Below are positions 45,212-54,065 of a stretch of DNA of 63,287 bases, one piece after another. Origin of the DNA: Silicimonas sp. (GTDB lineage: Bacteria; Pseudomonadota; Alphaproteobacteria; Rhodobacterales; Rhodobacteraceae); assembly GCA_013002465.1 (NCBI GenBank), contig JABDJO010000129.1:1-63287 (forward strand), given 5' to 3'. The notes beneath the pieces are model-generated. The model was not told the DNA's origin and searched no databases. It saw nothing but the letters and a program-made list of their open reading frames with translations. Within the stretch, counting starts at the first letter, position 1. Each line of letters starts with the position of its first letter. The position numbers and the translations under genes were made by a program.

Positions 45212-48016
45212 TCAGTGCGCCTCGGCCCAATTCAACCCCTGACCTGCATCGACGATCAGGGGAACATCAAGCTGAATGGCGGGTAGTGCGGCCTTTTCCA
45301 TAACCTCGCGCGCCCTGCCGATCAGGTCGTCGACGGCCTTGTCTTCGACCTCGAACAACAATTCGTCGTGGACCTGCAAGAGCATCCTGGCAGGCAGCCC
45401 CGCGATGGCCTGCGGCATACGGATCATGGCGCGGCGGATGATGTCGGCGGCGGTGCCCTGAATGGGCGCGTTGATCGCCGCGCGCTTGGCGAACCCGGCG
45501 TGGGGGCCACGGTTGTTGATCTCGGGCGTGTGGATCTTGCGACCGAACAGGGTCTGCACAAAGTTGTGCTCTTTCGCGAAGGCGACGGTGTCGTCCATAA
45601 AGGTGCGAATGCCGGGGAAGCGCTCGAAATAGCGGTCGATGAACTCTTGGGCTTCTTTGCGGGGAATACGCAGGTTACGCGCCAGTCCGAATCCCGAAAT
45701 GCCGTAGATCACGCCGAAGTTGATCGCCTTGGCTTGCCGGCGCACGTCGGGCGTCATGTCTTCGAGCGGGACGTTGAACATCTCGGACGCGGTGGCGGCG
45801 TGAATATCCTGACCATCGCGAAACGCGTCTTTCAGGGCCTGGATGTCGGCGATATGGGCGAGGATGCGAAGCTCGATCTGGGAATAGTCGAGGCTGACCA
45901 GTTTGTGTCCAGACGTCGCGATAAAGGCCTCGCGGATGCGGCGGCCTTCTTCCGTGCGCACTGGGATGTTCTGCAGGTTGGGGTCGGTCGAAGCAAGGCG
46001 ACCGGTGTTGGCGCCCGCGATCGAGTACGACGTGTGGACCCGGCCGGTTTCGGCATTGATGTGGTCTTGCAGCGCGTCGGTATAGGTGGACTTCAGTTTT
46101 GAAAGCTGGCGCCAGTCGAGAATGCGGCGCGGCAGATCGTGGATCGTCGCCATGTCTTCCAGTACGTCCGCGCCGGTGGAATAGGCCCCGGTCCCGCCCT
46201 TCTTGGGTTCCTTGCCATCGGGCAGGGTAAGGGACAATTCGTCGAACATGATCTCGCCCAGTTGCTTTGGGGAACCGACGTTGAACTTGCGACCCGCAAG
46301 TTCGTGGATCTCGTCTTCGAGCCCGGCCATCTTTTGGGCGAAAGCGTTGGACATCCGCGAGAGCGTTTCACGGTCGACCTTGATCCCGTTCATTTCCATT
46401 TCGGCAAGGACCGGCACGAGGGGGCGTTCAAGGGTTTCATAGACGGTGGTGACACGGGCCTTGTGCAGGTTAGGCTTGAACTGCCGCCAAAGGCGCAGGG
46501 TGATGTCGGCATCTTCGGCGGCATATTTGACCGCGTCGTCGATGGGCACCCGATCAAAGGTGATCTGGCTCTTCCCGGTTCCAAGAAGCGACTTTATTTC
46601 AATGGGATGGTGGCTGAGATAGCGTTCTGAAAGAATGTCCATGCCGTGGTTGTGAAGCCCCGCATTCATAGCATAGGACATCAAAAGCGTGTCATCTATG
46701 GGTGCCACGTCGACGCCGTGACGCGCGAAGATCTTGGCGTCGTATTTCATGTTCTGCCCGATCTTGATGACGCTTTCGTCCCGAAGAAGGGGTTTCAGAA
46801 GCGCGAGCGTTTCGTCCAGATCCATCTGGCCGGGTTCCAGGTCGTCCGAGCCAAAAAGATCGTCGGCGCTGGAGCTTTTGTGGATCAGCGGAATATAGGC
46901 CGCTTCGCCGGGTTCGATGGCCAGTGAAATACCGACCAGATCGGCAACCATTTCGTCCAGTCCGGTGGTTTCGGTGTCGATGGCAACCCAGCCACGACCA
47001 TAGGCCTTGTCGATCCAGGTCTGCAGGGTTTCGGCGTCTGAGATGCGGGTGTAGGCGTCAGGGTCGAAGGTCTGATCTTCTGGGTCGTCTTCGTTTGCCG
47101 GGGCGGTTTCCGGCACCACCGGCACTTCGGCACCAAGGGCCTCGGCGACACGGCGGGTGACGGTGCGAAACTCCATCGACGTCAAAAAAGCCAATAGGTC
47201 GTCGGCGACGGGTTCTCTGACTTCGAGCGAGTCGAGCGAATAGGGTAGGTCCATGTTCTGATCGAGCGTCACAAGCTGGCGCGACAGGCGGATCTGCTCG
47301 GCGTTGTCGATCAGGGTCTGGCGGCGCTTGGGTTGCTTGATTTCCTCGGCACGTTCAAGAAGCGTGTCGAGATCGCCGTATTCGTTGATAAGAAGGGCGG
47401 CGGTTTTAACCCCGATCCCCGGCGCGCCCGGGATATTGTCGACGCTGTCGCCCGCAAGCGCCTGGATGTCGATGACCTTGTCGGGGCCGACGCCGAACTT
47501 GGCTTCGACGCCTTCGACGCCGATGCGTGTGTTCTTCATGGCGTCGAACATTTCCACGCCGTCACCGACGAGTTGCATCAGATCCTTGTCCGAGGACACG
47601 ATGGTGACCCGCCCGCCGGCCTCGCGCCCCTGGCGGGCAAGGGTGGCGATGATGTCGTCGGCCTCGAACCCTTCCTCTTCCAGGCAGGCGATGTTGAAGG
47701 CGCGGGTTGCTTCGCGCGTCAGCGGCATCTGCGGGCGCAGATCCTCGGGCATTTCTTCGCGGTTGGCCTTGTAGAGGTCGTAAAGATCGTTTCGGAAGGT
47801 ATGGCTGCCCTTGTCAAAAACCACGGCCACATGGGTTGGCGCGTCCGAGCCCTTGTTGTCTTCGACATGCTTCCAGAGCATGTTCACGAACCCCGACACC
47901 GCACCGATCGGCAGGCCATCGGACTTGCGCGTAAGGGGCGGCAGGGCGTGGTAGGCGCGAAAGATGAAGGCCGAGCCGTCGATCAGGCTGAGATGGTGTC
48001 CTTTGCCGAATGCCAT
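45212..48016 (-). CDS. polA: DNA polymerase I
   Basis: 934 residues. Three domains: 5'-3' exonuclease/flap nuclease (LIDGSAFIFRAYHALPPLTR, about 1-300), 3'-5' proofreading exonuclease with intact DEDD start (WVAIDTETTGLDEM), and family A polymerase (DYSQIELRILAHI, INFGVIYGISGFGLAR, QVHDELLFEV). Start MAFGKGHHLSLIDG at 48016 behind GGGGG; the frame is open further up without homology. Housekeeping repair and Okazaki processing. Confidence 0.97.
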   Translation of the reverse strand: MAFGKGHHLSLIDGSAFIFRAYHALPPLTRKSDGLPIGAVSGFVNMLWKHVEDNKGSDAPTHVAVVFDKGSHTFRNDLYDLYKANREEMPEDLRPQMPLTREATRAFNIACLEEEGFEADDIIATLARQGREAGGRVTIVSSDKDLMQLVGDGVEMFDAMKNTRIGVEGVEAKFGVGPDKVIDIQALAGDSVDNIPGAPGIGVKTAALLINEYGDLDTLLERAEEIKQPKRRQTLIDNAEQIRLSRQLVTLDQNMDLPYSLDSLEVREPVADDLLAFLTSMEFRTVTRRVAEALGAEVPVVPETAPANEDDPEDQTFDPDAYTRISDAETLQTWIDKAYGRGWVAIDTETTGLDEMVADLVGISLAIEPGEAAYIPLIHKSSSADDLFGSDDLEPGQMDLDETLALLKPLLRDESVIKIGQNMKYDAKIFARHGVDVAPIDDTLLMSYAMNAGLHNHGMDILSERYLSHHPIEIKSLLGTGKSQITFDRVPIDDAVKYAAEDADITLRLWRQFKPNLHKARVTTVYETLERPLVPVLAEMEMNGIKVDRETLSRMSNAFAQKMAGLEDEIHELAGRKFNVGSPKQLGEIMFDELSLTLPDGKEPKKGGTGAYSTGADVLEDMATIHDLPRRILDWRQLSKLKSTYTDALQDHINAETGRVHTSYSIAGANTGRLASTDPNLQNIPVRTEEGRRIREAFIATSGHKLVSLDYSQIELRILAHIADIQALKDAFRDGQDIHAATASEMFNVPLEDMTPDVRRQAKAINFGVIYGISGFGLARNLRIPRKEAQEFIDRYFERFPGIRTFMDDTVAFAKEHNFVQTLFGRKIHTPEINNRGPHAGFAKRAAINAPIQGTAADIIRRAMIRMPQAIAGLPARMLLQVHDELLFEVEDKAVDDLIGRAREVMEKAALPAIQLDVPLIVDAGQGLNWAEAH

Positions 48017-48079
48017 AGCTTTTCCCCCCGGATCTGAATACCGTTCAGGTGATCGCACGATTGACGCAGTAGCGCCAGA

Positions 48080-48127
48080 GGGGGCTCTGCCCCCTTGCCC
48101 CCCGGAGTATTTGCAACAGGAAGAAGC
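48080..48127 (+). repeat. Dispersed repeat with GC hairpin and CCCCCGGAGTATT box, copy D
   Basis: Hairpin GGGGGC/GCCCCC (48080-48094) followed by CCCCCCGGAGTATTTGCAAC and AGGAAGAAGC. Matches copy C in layout. It lies between polA and the HerA-like gene. Confidence 0.6.
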
Positions 48128-48196
48128 GCAAGGTTGATTGAAAGTCGCCGAGGAGCGATTGTTGGTAAAGCGAACCTGGCGCCACCCGCTTTCCTG

Positions 48197-49738
48197 TCAC
48201 CGCCCTTTGAACAATCCGCCAAGGATCCCGCGCACGATGCGGCGTCCGGTGGTGCCGGTAAGTTCGCGAACGACCATCTTGGTCAGCTTGTCGCCGACAC
48301 CATCCGAGCGCGACGACCTGCGCGACGTCGACCGCCCCACCTTTTTGCCATCATAGCGGCGGGCCTTGCGGAATTCGCGTTCTTTTTCTTCGGCTTCCTC
48401 TTCCAGCCGCTCTGCCTTTTCGGCCTCGCGCGCGGCTTTTTCGGCTCTTGCCTTCAGGACCTCATGGGCGCTTTCGCGGTCGCGAAGCGTGTCGTATTTT
48501 CCGGCTACGGGCGAACCAGATATGGCGGTCTGACGTTCGTCGCCGCCAATAGGTCCAAGCTGGGACGAGGGCGGGCGAATGAGGGTGCGTTCGACAACGC
48601 CCGGAGCGCCCTTGGATTCCAGCATCGAAGTCACCGCTTCGCCGACCCCGACTTCCCGGATTGCCTGTTCGGTCGAAAAGCGCGGGTTTGTCCGATAGGT
48701 CTCGGCGGCCGCCTTCAGGCCCTTCTGGTCTCTTGGCGTGAAGGCGCGAAGTGCGTGCTGTACGCGGTTGCCAAGCTGGCCCAGGATGTCTTCGGGCACA
48801 TCCGCGGGATTCTGGGTGACGAAATAAACACCGACCCCCTTCGAGCGGATCAGGCGTGCGACCTGTTCGACTTTTTCGACGAGTGCCTTTGGTGCGTCGT
48901 CGAACAACAGGTGAGCTTCGTCGAAGAAAAAGACCAGCCTGGGCTTGTCGGGATCGCCCACCTCGGGCAGTTCCTCGAACAGTTCCGACAACAGCCACAA
49001 GAGCGAGGTCGCATAAAGCCGAGGGGCTGCCATAAGTTTGTCGGACGCCAGGATGTTGATCCGCCCGCGCCCGTCGGTGTCGGTGCGCATGATGTCGGAC
49101 AATTCAAGGGCGGGTTCGCCGAAGAACTGCGTCGCCCCCTGATTTTCCAGCACCAGAAGCTGGCGCTGGATCGCGCCCACGGAGGCGGTGGAGATATTGC
49201 CGTAGCGCAGCGAGATGGTTTTGCGGTTTTCGCCCAGCCAGACCAGCATGGATTGAAGGTCTTTCAGATCGAGAAGCGGCAGACCCTCTTCGTCGGCCAC
49301 CCGAAAGGCGATGTTCAGGACGCCTTCCTGGGCATCGGACAATTCCAGCAGCCGGGCCAGCAGCAGGGGCCCCATTTCCGAAACCGTTGTGCGGACCGGG
49401 TGCCCTTGTTGCCCGAATAGGTCCCAGAACGTGACCGGGAAATCGTTGTAGGTGTAATCGTCGAACCCGATGGTGCCCGCGCGTTTCATGAAGGCGTCGT
49501 GCAGTTTGAAGGTCTCGCTGCCCGATTTCGCAAGTCCCGACAGATCGCCCTTCACGTCGGCCAGAAAGACCGGCACGCCGACGGCGGAAAATCCTTCGGC
49601 CAAGATCTGAAGCGTTACAGTTTTTCCCGTGCCCGTGGCCCCGGCGATCAGGCCATGTCGGTTTGCGTATTTCAGCAAAAGCCCCTGTTTTTCAGCGTAC
49701 TCCGGCCCGCCGCCGCCAATGAAAATGGTATCTGACAC
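48197..49738 (-). CDS. HerA-like bipolar DNA translocase/ATPase (DUF853)
   Basis: 513 residues. Walker [13 protein letters not shown] and Walker [13 protein letters not shown] of the FtsK-HerA superfamily; [21 protein letters not shown] is a typical sensor block. A charged coiled coil ([20 protein letters not shown]) precedes the C-terminus. GTG at 49738 ([11 protein letters not shown]) is chosen because the family starts there; a GTG eight codons upstream is also open. The role of the DUF853 group is poorly known. No NurA partner is nearby. Confidence 0.85.
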   Translation of the reverse strand: MSDTIFIGGGGPEYAEKQGLLLKYANRHGLIAGATGTGKTVTLQILAEGFSAVGVPVFLADVKGDLSGLAKSGSETFKLHDAFMKRAGTIGFDDYTYNDFPVTFWDLFGQQGHPVRTTVSEMGPLLLARLLELSDAQEGVLNIAFRVADEEGLPLLDLKDLQSMLVWLGENRKTISLRYGNISTASVGAIQRQLLVLENQGATQFFGEPALELSDIMRTDTDGRGRINILASDKLMAAPRLYATSLLWLLSELFEELPEVGDPDKPRLVFFFDEAHLLFDDAPKALVEKVEQVARLIRSKGVGVYFVTQNPADVPEDILGQLGNRVQHALRAFTPRDQKGLKAAAETYRTNPRFSTEQAIREVGVGEAVTSMLESKGAPGVVERTLIRPPSSQLGPIGGDERQTAISGSPVAGKYDTLRDRESAHEVLKARAEKAAREAEKAERLEEEAEEKEREFRKARRYDGKKVGRSTSRRSSRSDGVGDKLTKMVVRELTGTTGRRIVRGILGGLFKGR

Positions 49739-49865
49739 TGTCCGCGCCCCCGTCTCGTTCACATTATTTGAGGCGAGAATAGCTTGTTAACCATTCTGTG
49801 CCAGCCTGAAGGTGTTCCAGGGCGCCAATCCGGTGTGTCTGGAACGAATTCCTCCCTGTTGACTG

Positions 49866-49891
49866 GCCGCGCCGAAAGGCGCGGCTTTTTT
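49866..49891 (+). terminator. Intrinsic terminator without an upstream gene
   Basis: 8-bp stem GCCGCGCC/GGCGCGGC with GAAA loop (49866-49885) followed by TTTTTT. The only neighbouring gene upstream runs the other way, so the terminated transcript is unknown. Confidence 0.75.
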
Positions 49892-49981
49892 CACTTCCCG
49901 CCGGTAAGTTTCTAAGAGTTGGGCAAAAAATGTGATCGAAACCCTGTTGACGTGTGAAATTTCTGCGCATAGCCTCCGGTC

Positions 49982-50050
49982 AAAATCAAGTCGGCCAGTC
50001 CGGCAGGGAGTGAAAAAGACAAGGGTCCTTCCGGGGACCCTTTTCTTATT
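49982..50050 (+). ncRNA. Candidate small RNA or leader transcript
   Basis: A promoter-like -35 TTGACG (49947-49952) and -10 TAGCCT (49970-49975), 17 bp apart, predict a start near 49982. The AAGGGTCC/GGACCCTT hairpin (50021-50042) plus TTTTCTTATT ends it about 66 nt later. No reading frame inside. It could also be a terminated leader of the IalB-family gene. Confidence 0.3.
50021..50050 (+). terminator. Intrinsic terminator upstream of the IalB-family gene
   Basis: 8-bp stem AAGGGTCC/GGACCCTT (50021-50028 with 50035-50042) followed by TTTTCTTATT. The GAAAAAGAC before it would also give a T-tract on the minus strand, so it may act in both directions. Confidence 0.7.
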
Positions 50051-50142
50051 GAGCGGGGCATTGCCTGCAATTGACCCAAGCGCCTGACAAGAGGCGCATG
50101 GCGTGCTAGATGCCCCGAAACCGTTGTTTTACTGAGGATAAT

Positions 50143-50853
50143 ATGAGCTTGACCATCAGATCTCTTGTCGTGGCGCTGTCGTTGGTGTTTTGCCCCCTTG
50201 TTGCGCTGGCACAAGACACCTCCACGGAAAGCGACACCGAAAATGCCGAGTCGGACAGCCAAGGCGCAGCCACAAACGGTTCCGATTCAAGCGATGCAAG
50301 TGCCGAGCAATCCGAGGATGCGACATCGGAAAGCCCGGACTCTGGTCTTTCGCTTGGAACGCCACTTGATCAGGAAGGGCTTGGCCAAACGTATGTGAAA
50401 GCCGAGTTTTCGGATTGGGAACTCCGCTGTATCCGCACGGTAGACGGCAAGGATCCCTGCCAGCTTTACCAGCTTCTGAGAGAGCCCGGTGGAAACCCTG
50501 TGTCCGAGATCAACATTTTCACCATTGCGCCCGGTGGCGAAGCGGTGGCGGGGGCCAATATCATCACGCCGCTTGAAACGCTTTTGACGGCGAACCTGCG
50601 CTTGGCGGTGGATGGCGGTCAGGCCAAGGTCTATCCGTTTTCGTTTTGCCGTCAGGTTGGGTGTTTTGCCCGGATCGGATTGACCGAGGACGAGATTGCC
50701 CAGTTCCGCAAAGGTGCCGAGGCTAGGATTTTGATCGTGCCGGCTGCGGCACCTGACAAGCAGGTGGTTTTGTCGGCGTCGCTGTCGGGGTTCACGGCGG
50801 GTTGGAACGCTTTGGTCGAGGCGAATACCGCGGCGGCGGCAGCCTCCGAGTAA
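50143..50853 (+). CDS. Invasion-associated locus B (IalB) family periplasmic protein
   Basis: 236 residues. Signal peptide (LVVALSLVFCPLVALAQ), then a Ser/Asp/Glu-rich spacer (about 25-70) and the IalB domain. Cys residues in LRCIRTVDGKDPCQLYQLL and FCRQVGCFARIGL are probably paired as disulfides. Start at 50143 behind GAGGATAAT. In Bartonella IalB affects erythrocyte entry, but relatives are universal in free-living Rhodobacterales and their role is unknown. Confidence 0.88.
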   Translation: MSLTIRSLVVALSLVFCPLVALAQDTSTESDTENAESDSQGAATNGSDSSDASAEQSEDATSESPDSGLSLGTPLDQEGLGQTYVKAEFSDWELRCIRTVDGKDPCQLYQLLREPGGNPVSEINIFTIAPGGEAVAGANIITPLETLLTANLRLAVDGGQAKVYPFSFCRQVGCFARIGLTEDEIAQFRKGAEARILIVPAAAPDKQVVLSASLSGFTAGWNALVEANTAAAAASE

Positions 50854-50857
50854 GTCT

Positions 50858-51481
50858 TCAGGATCTTGGCCCTGGCGAATCCAGTCTGGGGCCGCCTTTG
50901 CCGCCGGTGACCTGCCAGGTCTTTTCGGGCTGCATCCGCGCGCGAAGCCTGTCCAGCACCCAGGCTTCATGCCCGTTCTCGCCATGGTTAGGGGTCAGGG
51001 ACCAGCGGGTTTCCACACCGGGCGCACCGCCCGTCCCGGGTGTCAGAAGCAGCCCGAGGGGAACGCAACGACCCTCGGCGGCGCCGGTTTCGGCGGCCAG
51101 GTGCAACCGGCGCACGGCGGTCAGCCCCGGCGGTTCGGGAAGATCGGCCACGGTCAGCGGCGCCAACCCGGCGCGCAGCACTTCCTCCATTGTCCACAAG
51201 AGATCTTCGGGCCGTTTCGGGGTCACGAAGATCAGTCGCGCGGGATCGGCCAGACGCACCATGCCCTCGGGGTTCAGGTGTACCGGCATCCAGGATGGCC
51301 GGATCCAGAAGATGGGCCCCTGAAGCGCGCCCGCCACCATCAGCGCCAGACGGCGCCGCGCCGACCCGCAGGCCTCGTGGACCCGTCCCCGGTCCAATGT
51401 CAGATCCCCAAGAAACGCCACCCCCGGCGCGGGGCGGCGGCGGTGACTTTTCCGATCCAGAAGGTGGGCAACGTCGGGCAT
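50858..51481 (-). CDS. ImuA-like RecA-fold protein
   Basis: 207 residues. GRVHEACGSARRRLALMVAGALQGPIFWI and LLWTMEEVLRAG...RRLHLAAETG correspond to the ImuA/SulA-like core of the alphaproteobacterial mutasome accessory protein. There is no intact Walker A. Start MPDVAHLLDRKSHRRR at 51481 lacks a ribosome site. imuB and dnaE2, normally its partners, are not in the window. Tail-to-tail with the IalB gene (4 nt). The family call is by pattern and could be wrong. Confidence 0.55.
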   Translation of the reverse strand: MPDVAHLLDRKSHRRRPAPGVAFLGDLTLDRGRVHEACGSARRRLALMVAGALQGPIFWIRPSWMPVHLNPEGMVRLADPARLIFVTPKRPEDLLWTMEEVLRAGLAPLTVADLPEPPGLTAVRRLHLAAETGAAEGRCVPLGLLLTPGTGGAPGVETRWSLTPNHGENGHEAWVLDRLRARMQPEKTWQVTGGKGGPRLDSPGPRS

Positions 51482-51572
51482 CGGGGGATCATACAATGTT
51501 CCTGTTATGTTCTCAATAGACGCTTGCCATTTGTTGCCCGGCACCCGACAACACCTCAAACAAGGAGATCGC

Positions 51573-52616
51573 ATGAAACGCACAGAACTTGGCCGAAGCG
51601 GTATCGGCGTCAGCGGCTATTGCCTGGGCACGATGACCTGGGGCACGCAGACGCCGGAACCGGACGCACACGCTCAGATCGAGCGAGCACTGGATGCGGG
51701 CATCGACTTTCTGGACACGGCCAAGATGTACCCGGTGAATCCGATGAAGCCCGAAACCGCCGGGTTGACGGAAACGATTATCGGAAATTGGGTAAACCAA
51801 AGCGGTCGGCGCAAGGATGTGGTAATCGCCACCAAGCACACTGGCCGCCGATCCGCCGTGCCGGGTGACAAGGGGATCGGCCCCGACACGGTGCGTGCCG
51901 AACTGGAAGCATCACTGAGGCGGTTGCAGACGGAATACGTCGATCTTTATCAGTTCCACTGGCCCAACCGGGCGCATTTTGCGTTTCGCCAGAACTGGGC
52001 GTTCGATCCGCGAAAGCAACCCTCGAAGGCCGAGGTGCGGGACAACATGGAAGCCACGATGGAGGTTCTGGCGGACCTGGTGAAAGAGGGCAAGATGCGC
52101 GCCTTCGGTCTGTCCAACGAATCCGCCTGGGGCACATTGGGATGGCTGAAGGCGGCCGACAGCACCGGCGGTCCGCGAGTGGCGGCGATCCAGAATGAGT
52201 ATTCCCTGATGTGCCGCCTGTTCGATACCGATCTGGCCGAGGCCGGGCACCAGGAAGGTATCACGCTTTTGGCCTTCTCGCCGCTTGCGGCGGGTCTGTT
52301 GAGCGGCAAATACCAGGGCGGTGCCATACCCGAAGGGTCGCGCATGACCCATGGCCCCGAACTGGGCGGGCGGGTGAACCCGCGCGCCTTTGGGGCGGTC
52401 GATGCCTATCTGAAGGTTGCCGAAACCCATGGTGTCGATCCGATCCATATGGCGCTGGCCTGGACGGTTGCGCGGCCCTTTCCGACGATCCCGATTTTCG
52501 GGGCCACGACCATGGCGCAACTCGACCATGTGATCGCTGGCCTTGACGTGACGCTGGACGAACAGACCCTTGATGCGATCTCAAAAGCACACCGCGCGCA
52601 TCCAATGCCTTACTAA
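51573..52616 (+). CDS. Aldo/keto reductase (Tas-like)
   Basis: 347 residues, (beta/alpha)8 NADPH-dependent oxidoreductase. N-terminal KRTELGRSGIGVSGYCLGTMTWG; the catalytic Asp/Tyr region is GIDFLDTAKMYP, Lys in VVIATKHTG, and His in YQFHWPNR. The C-terminal cofactor block PIFGATTMAQLDHVI is intact. Resembles E. coli Tas. Start at 51573 follows AAGGAG. Confidence 0.9.
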   Translation: MKRTELGRSGIGVSGYCLGTMTWGTQTPEPDAHAQIERALDAGIDFLDTAKMYPVNPMKPETAGLTETIIGNWVNQSGRRKDVVIATKHTGRRSAVPGDKGIGPDTVRAELEASLRRLQTEYVDLYQFHWPNRAHFAFRQNWAFDPRKQPSKAEVRDNMEATMEVLADLVKEGKMRAFGLSNESAWGTLGWLKAADSTGGPRVAAIQNEYSLMCRLFDTDLAEAGHQEGITLLAFSPLAAGLLSGKYQGGAIPEGSRMTHGPELGGRVNPRAFGAVDAYLKVAETHGVDPIHMALAWTVARPFPTIPIFGATTMAQLDHVIAGLDVTLDEQTLDAISKAHRAHPMPY

Positions 52617-52690
52617 TGGTAAGCTGAGGCTTGCCCGATGCAGGGCCGCCTCTTAGGGTCGGCGGCAAGGGGAAGGCCGGGGAGGCTATG

Positions 52691-53038
52691 ATGTCTGCGA
52701 TCCGTCGCGTTTTGACGGCTGTTCTATTCGTGTCTGTTCTGACCTCTTGCCAGGAGGATGGAAGCAACACGACATCCGAAAGCATTTTCCCCGATCTGTT
52801 GCGGGCCGAACGCGAGGCCTGTGAAAGGAAGGGGGGCCGGTGGGGGGCTGCGCCGAACAAGGCAAGCCAGGTCTGTTACCAAACGCTGCCCGACGCCAAC
52901 AAATCGTGCAAATCCGAAACCGACTGCGCGGGCCTGTGCCTTGCACGATCGCGCACCTGTTCGCCGGTCGAGCCGTTCTATGGATGCCACGAGGTCCTTT
53001 CGGCCAGTGGACTTCAGCAGACCGTGTGTGTCGATTGA
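52691..53038 (+). CDS. Small Cys-rich lipoprotein
   Basis: 115 residues. Signal peptide with lipobox LTSC. The mature part has eight further Cys (ERKGGRW, CKSETDCAGLCLARSRTC, GCHEV, QQTVCVD), suggesting four disulfides. A Cys-rich end of this type is common in uncharacterised Rhodobacterales lipoproteins. Its stop overlaps the lipocalin start (TGATG). Of two adjacent ATGs, 52691 has the better spacing to GGAGG. Confidence 0.78.
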   Translation: MSAIRRVLTAVLFVSVLTSCQEDGSNTTSESIFPDLLRAEREACERKGGRWGAAPNKASQVCYQTLPDANKSCKSETDCAGLCLARSRTCSPVEPFYGCHEVLSASGLQQTVCVD

Positions 53039-53553
53039 TGCGGCGTGCCCTGGCCTTCTTATGCCTTTTGCTGGCCGGATGCGCCGGCGGGTATCGGGAC
53101 ACCAGTGTCGGCATGACCTCGATGGCGGTGTTCGATCCTGCCCGCTATGCCGGGACCTGGTACGAAGTGGCAAGCTTTCCAACGCCGTTCCAAAGGGGTT
53201 GCACCGACACCCGGGCCGAATATGCGGTCCGCGCCGACGGCGCGCTGTCGGTGCGGAACACCTGCCTGAAGGACGGAGCGGTTTCGGTGATCGGGGGCGA
53301 AGCCCAGATCGTGGGGCCGGGCCGGTTGAAGGTGCGTCTGGACGGGGTACCGGTTCAGGCGGATTACTGGGTGCTTTGGGTCGACGAAGGTTATCGGACA
53401 GCGGCCGTCGGCGTGCCTTCGGGCCGGGCGGGGTGGATTTTGAACCGAACGGAAACGATCCCGCCAGATCGTCTGAAGGCGGCCCGCGAGGTGCTTCGGT
53501 TCAATGGGTATGACGTGTCGGCATTGCAGATGACGCCACAGGGGGTGCAATGA
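53038..53553 (+). CDS. Bacterial lipocalin (Blc-like) lipoprotein
   Basis: 171 residues. Lipobox LLAGC at residues 10-14. The lipocalin signature is YAGTWYEVASFPTPFQRGC, followed by beta-barrel strands and DYWVLWVDEGYRTAAVGVPSG, where Blc has Y-A-V-V-G. Outer-membrane lipid or hydrophobe carrier. The start is coupled to the Cys-rich lipoprotein and the stop overlaps the next gene (ATGA). Confidence 0.92.
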   Translation: MRRALAFLCLLLAGCAGGYRDTSVGMTSMAVFDPARYAGTWYEVASFPTPFQRGCTDTRAEYAVRADGALSVRNTCLKDGAVSVIGGEAQIVGPGRLKVRLDGVPVQADYWVLWVDEGYRTAAVGVPSGRAGWILNRTETIPPDRLKAAREVLRFNGYDVSALQMTPQGVQ

Positions 53554-54062
53554 CGGGCCGCGCCGCAATCCTTGGTCTTGGACGCCGTGGAACCCGGTGG
53601 GCCGAAGCCTGTCAGAAAGCCGGCTGGGAGGTCGTGGGGTTCGATCCCGATGACAGGGCTGGACGGACCCTGGCGGGCGACAAGACCTGGCATCGCGAAC
53701 AGACGATTTCCGGCACGGTAAAAGGGGTCGATTGGGTCATCTGCTGCCTGCCGGAACGGCTGGAGTTGATGCGCACGGTCGTGCGGCGCGCCCAGGCCGC
53801 CGCCCCCGAAGGGGCGATGATCGCCGTTGCATCGCGAACCTTCGATATCGACGCCATACAGGGCTGTTCGATCCGGCCTTCGCGGGTGTTCCGGGTGACC
53901 GAAGACGACGACGGGGCGCTGACGCTGGATCTGAACGCGCAAAACCCCGAGGACATGCGAAATCTTGTCAAAGAGACCTTCTCGGGGCTGGCCGCTGTCC
54001 TGTCTCTGTCGCCCGCCAGCGGTTCAGAGGTTGCGCCGCTCGGACAAAGCAAGGAGGCCTGA
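53550..54062 (+). CDS. Short NAD(P)-binding Rossmann protein (dehydrogenase N-terminal domain only)
   Basis: 170 residues. GxGxxG loop in AILGLGRRGTRWAEACQKAGWEVVGFDPD, with acidic D35 after the second strand favouring NAD. The chain resembles the first domain of 3-hydroxyacyl-CoA or prephenate dehydrogenases but stops before any catalytic domain. Third gene of the overlapping lipoprotein-lipocalin set. Substrate and activity unknown. Confidence 0.7.
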   Translation: MTGRAAILGLGRRGTRWAEACQKAGWEVVGFDPDDRAGRTLAGDKTWHREQTISGTVKGVDWVICCLPERLELMRTVVRRAQAAAPEGAMIAVASRTFDIDAIQGCSIRPSRVFRVTEDDDGALTLDLNAQNPEDMRNLVKETFSGLAAVLSLSPASGSEVAPLGQSKEA

Positions 54063-54065
54063 GGG

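Larger units (their letters stand above)
49739..50142. other. 404-nt gene-free region with two terminators and a promoter-like site
   Basis: No open reading frame of note. It contains an intrinsic terminator at 49866-49891 (plus strand), a promoter-like TTGACG-17-TAGCCT at 49947-49975 and a second terminator at 50021-50050, all upstream of the IalB-family gene. Suggests one or two small RNAs. Confidence 0.5.

Noticed and set aside
48095-49420. 441-codon plus-strand frame opposite the HerA-like ATPase
   Set aside because: Antisense to intact Walker A and B motifs; starts inside a dispersed repeat.
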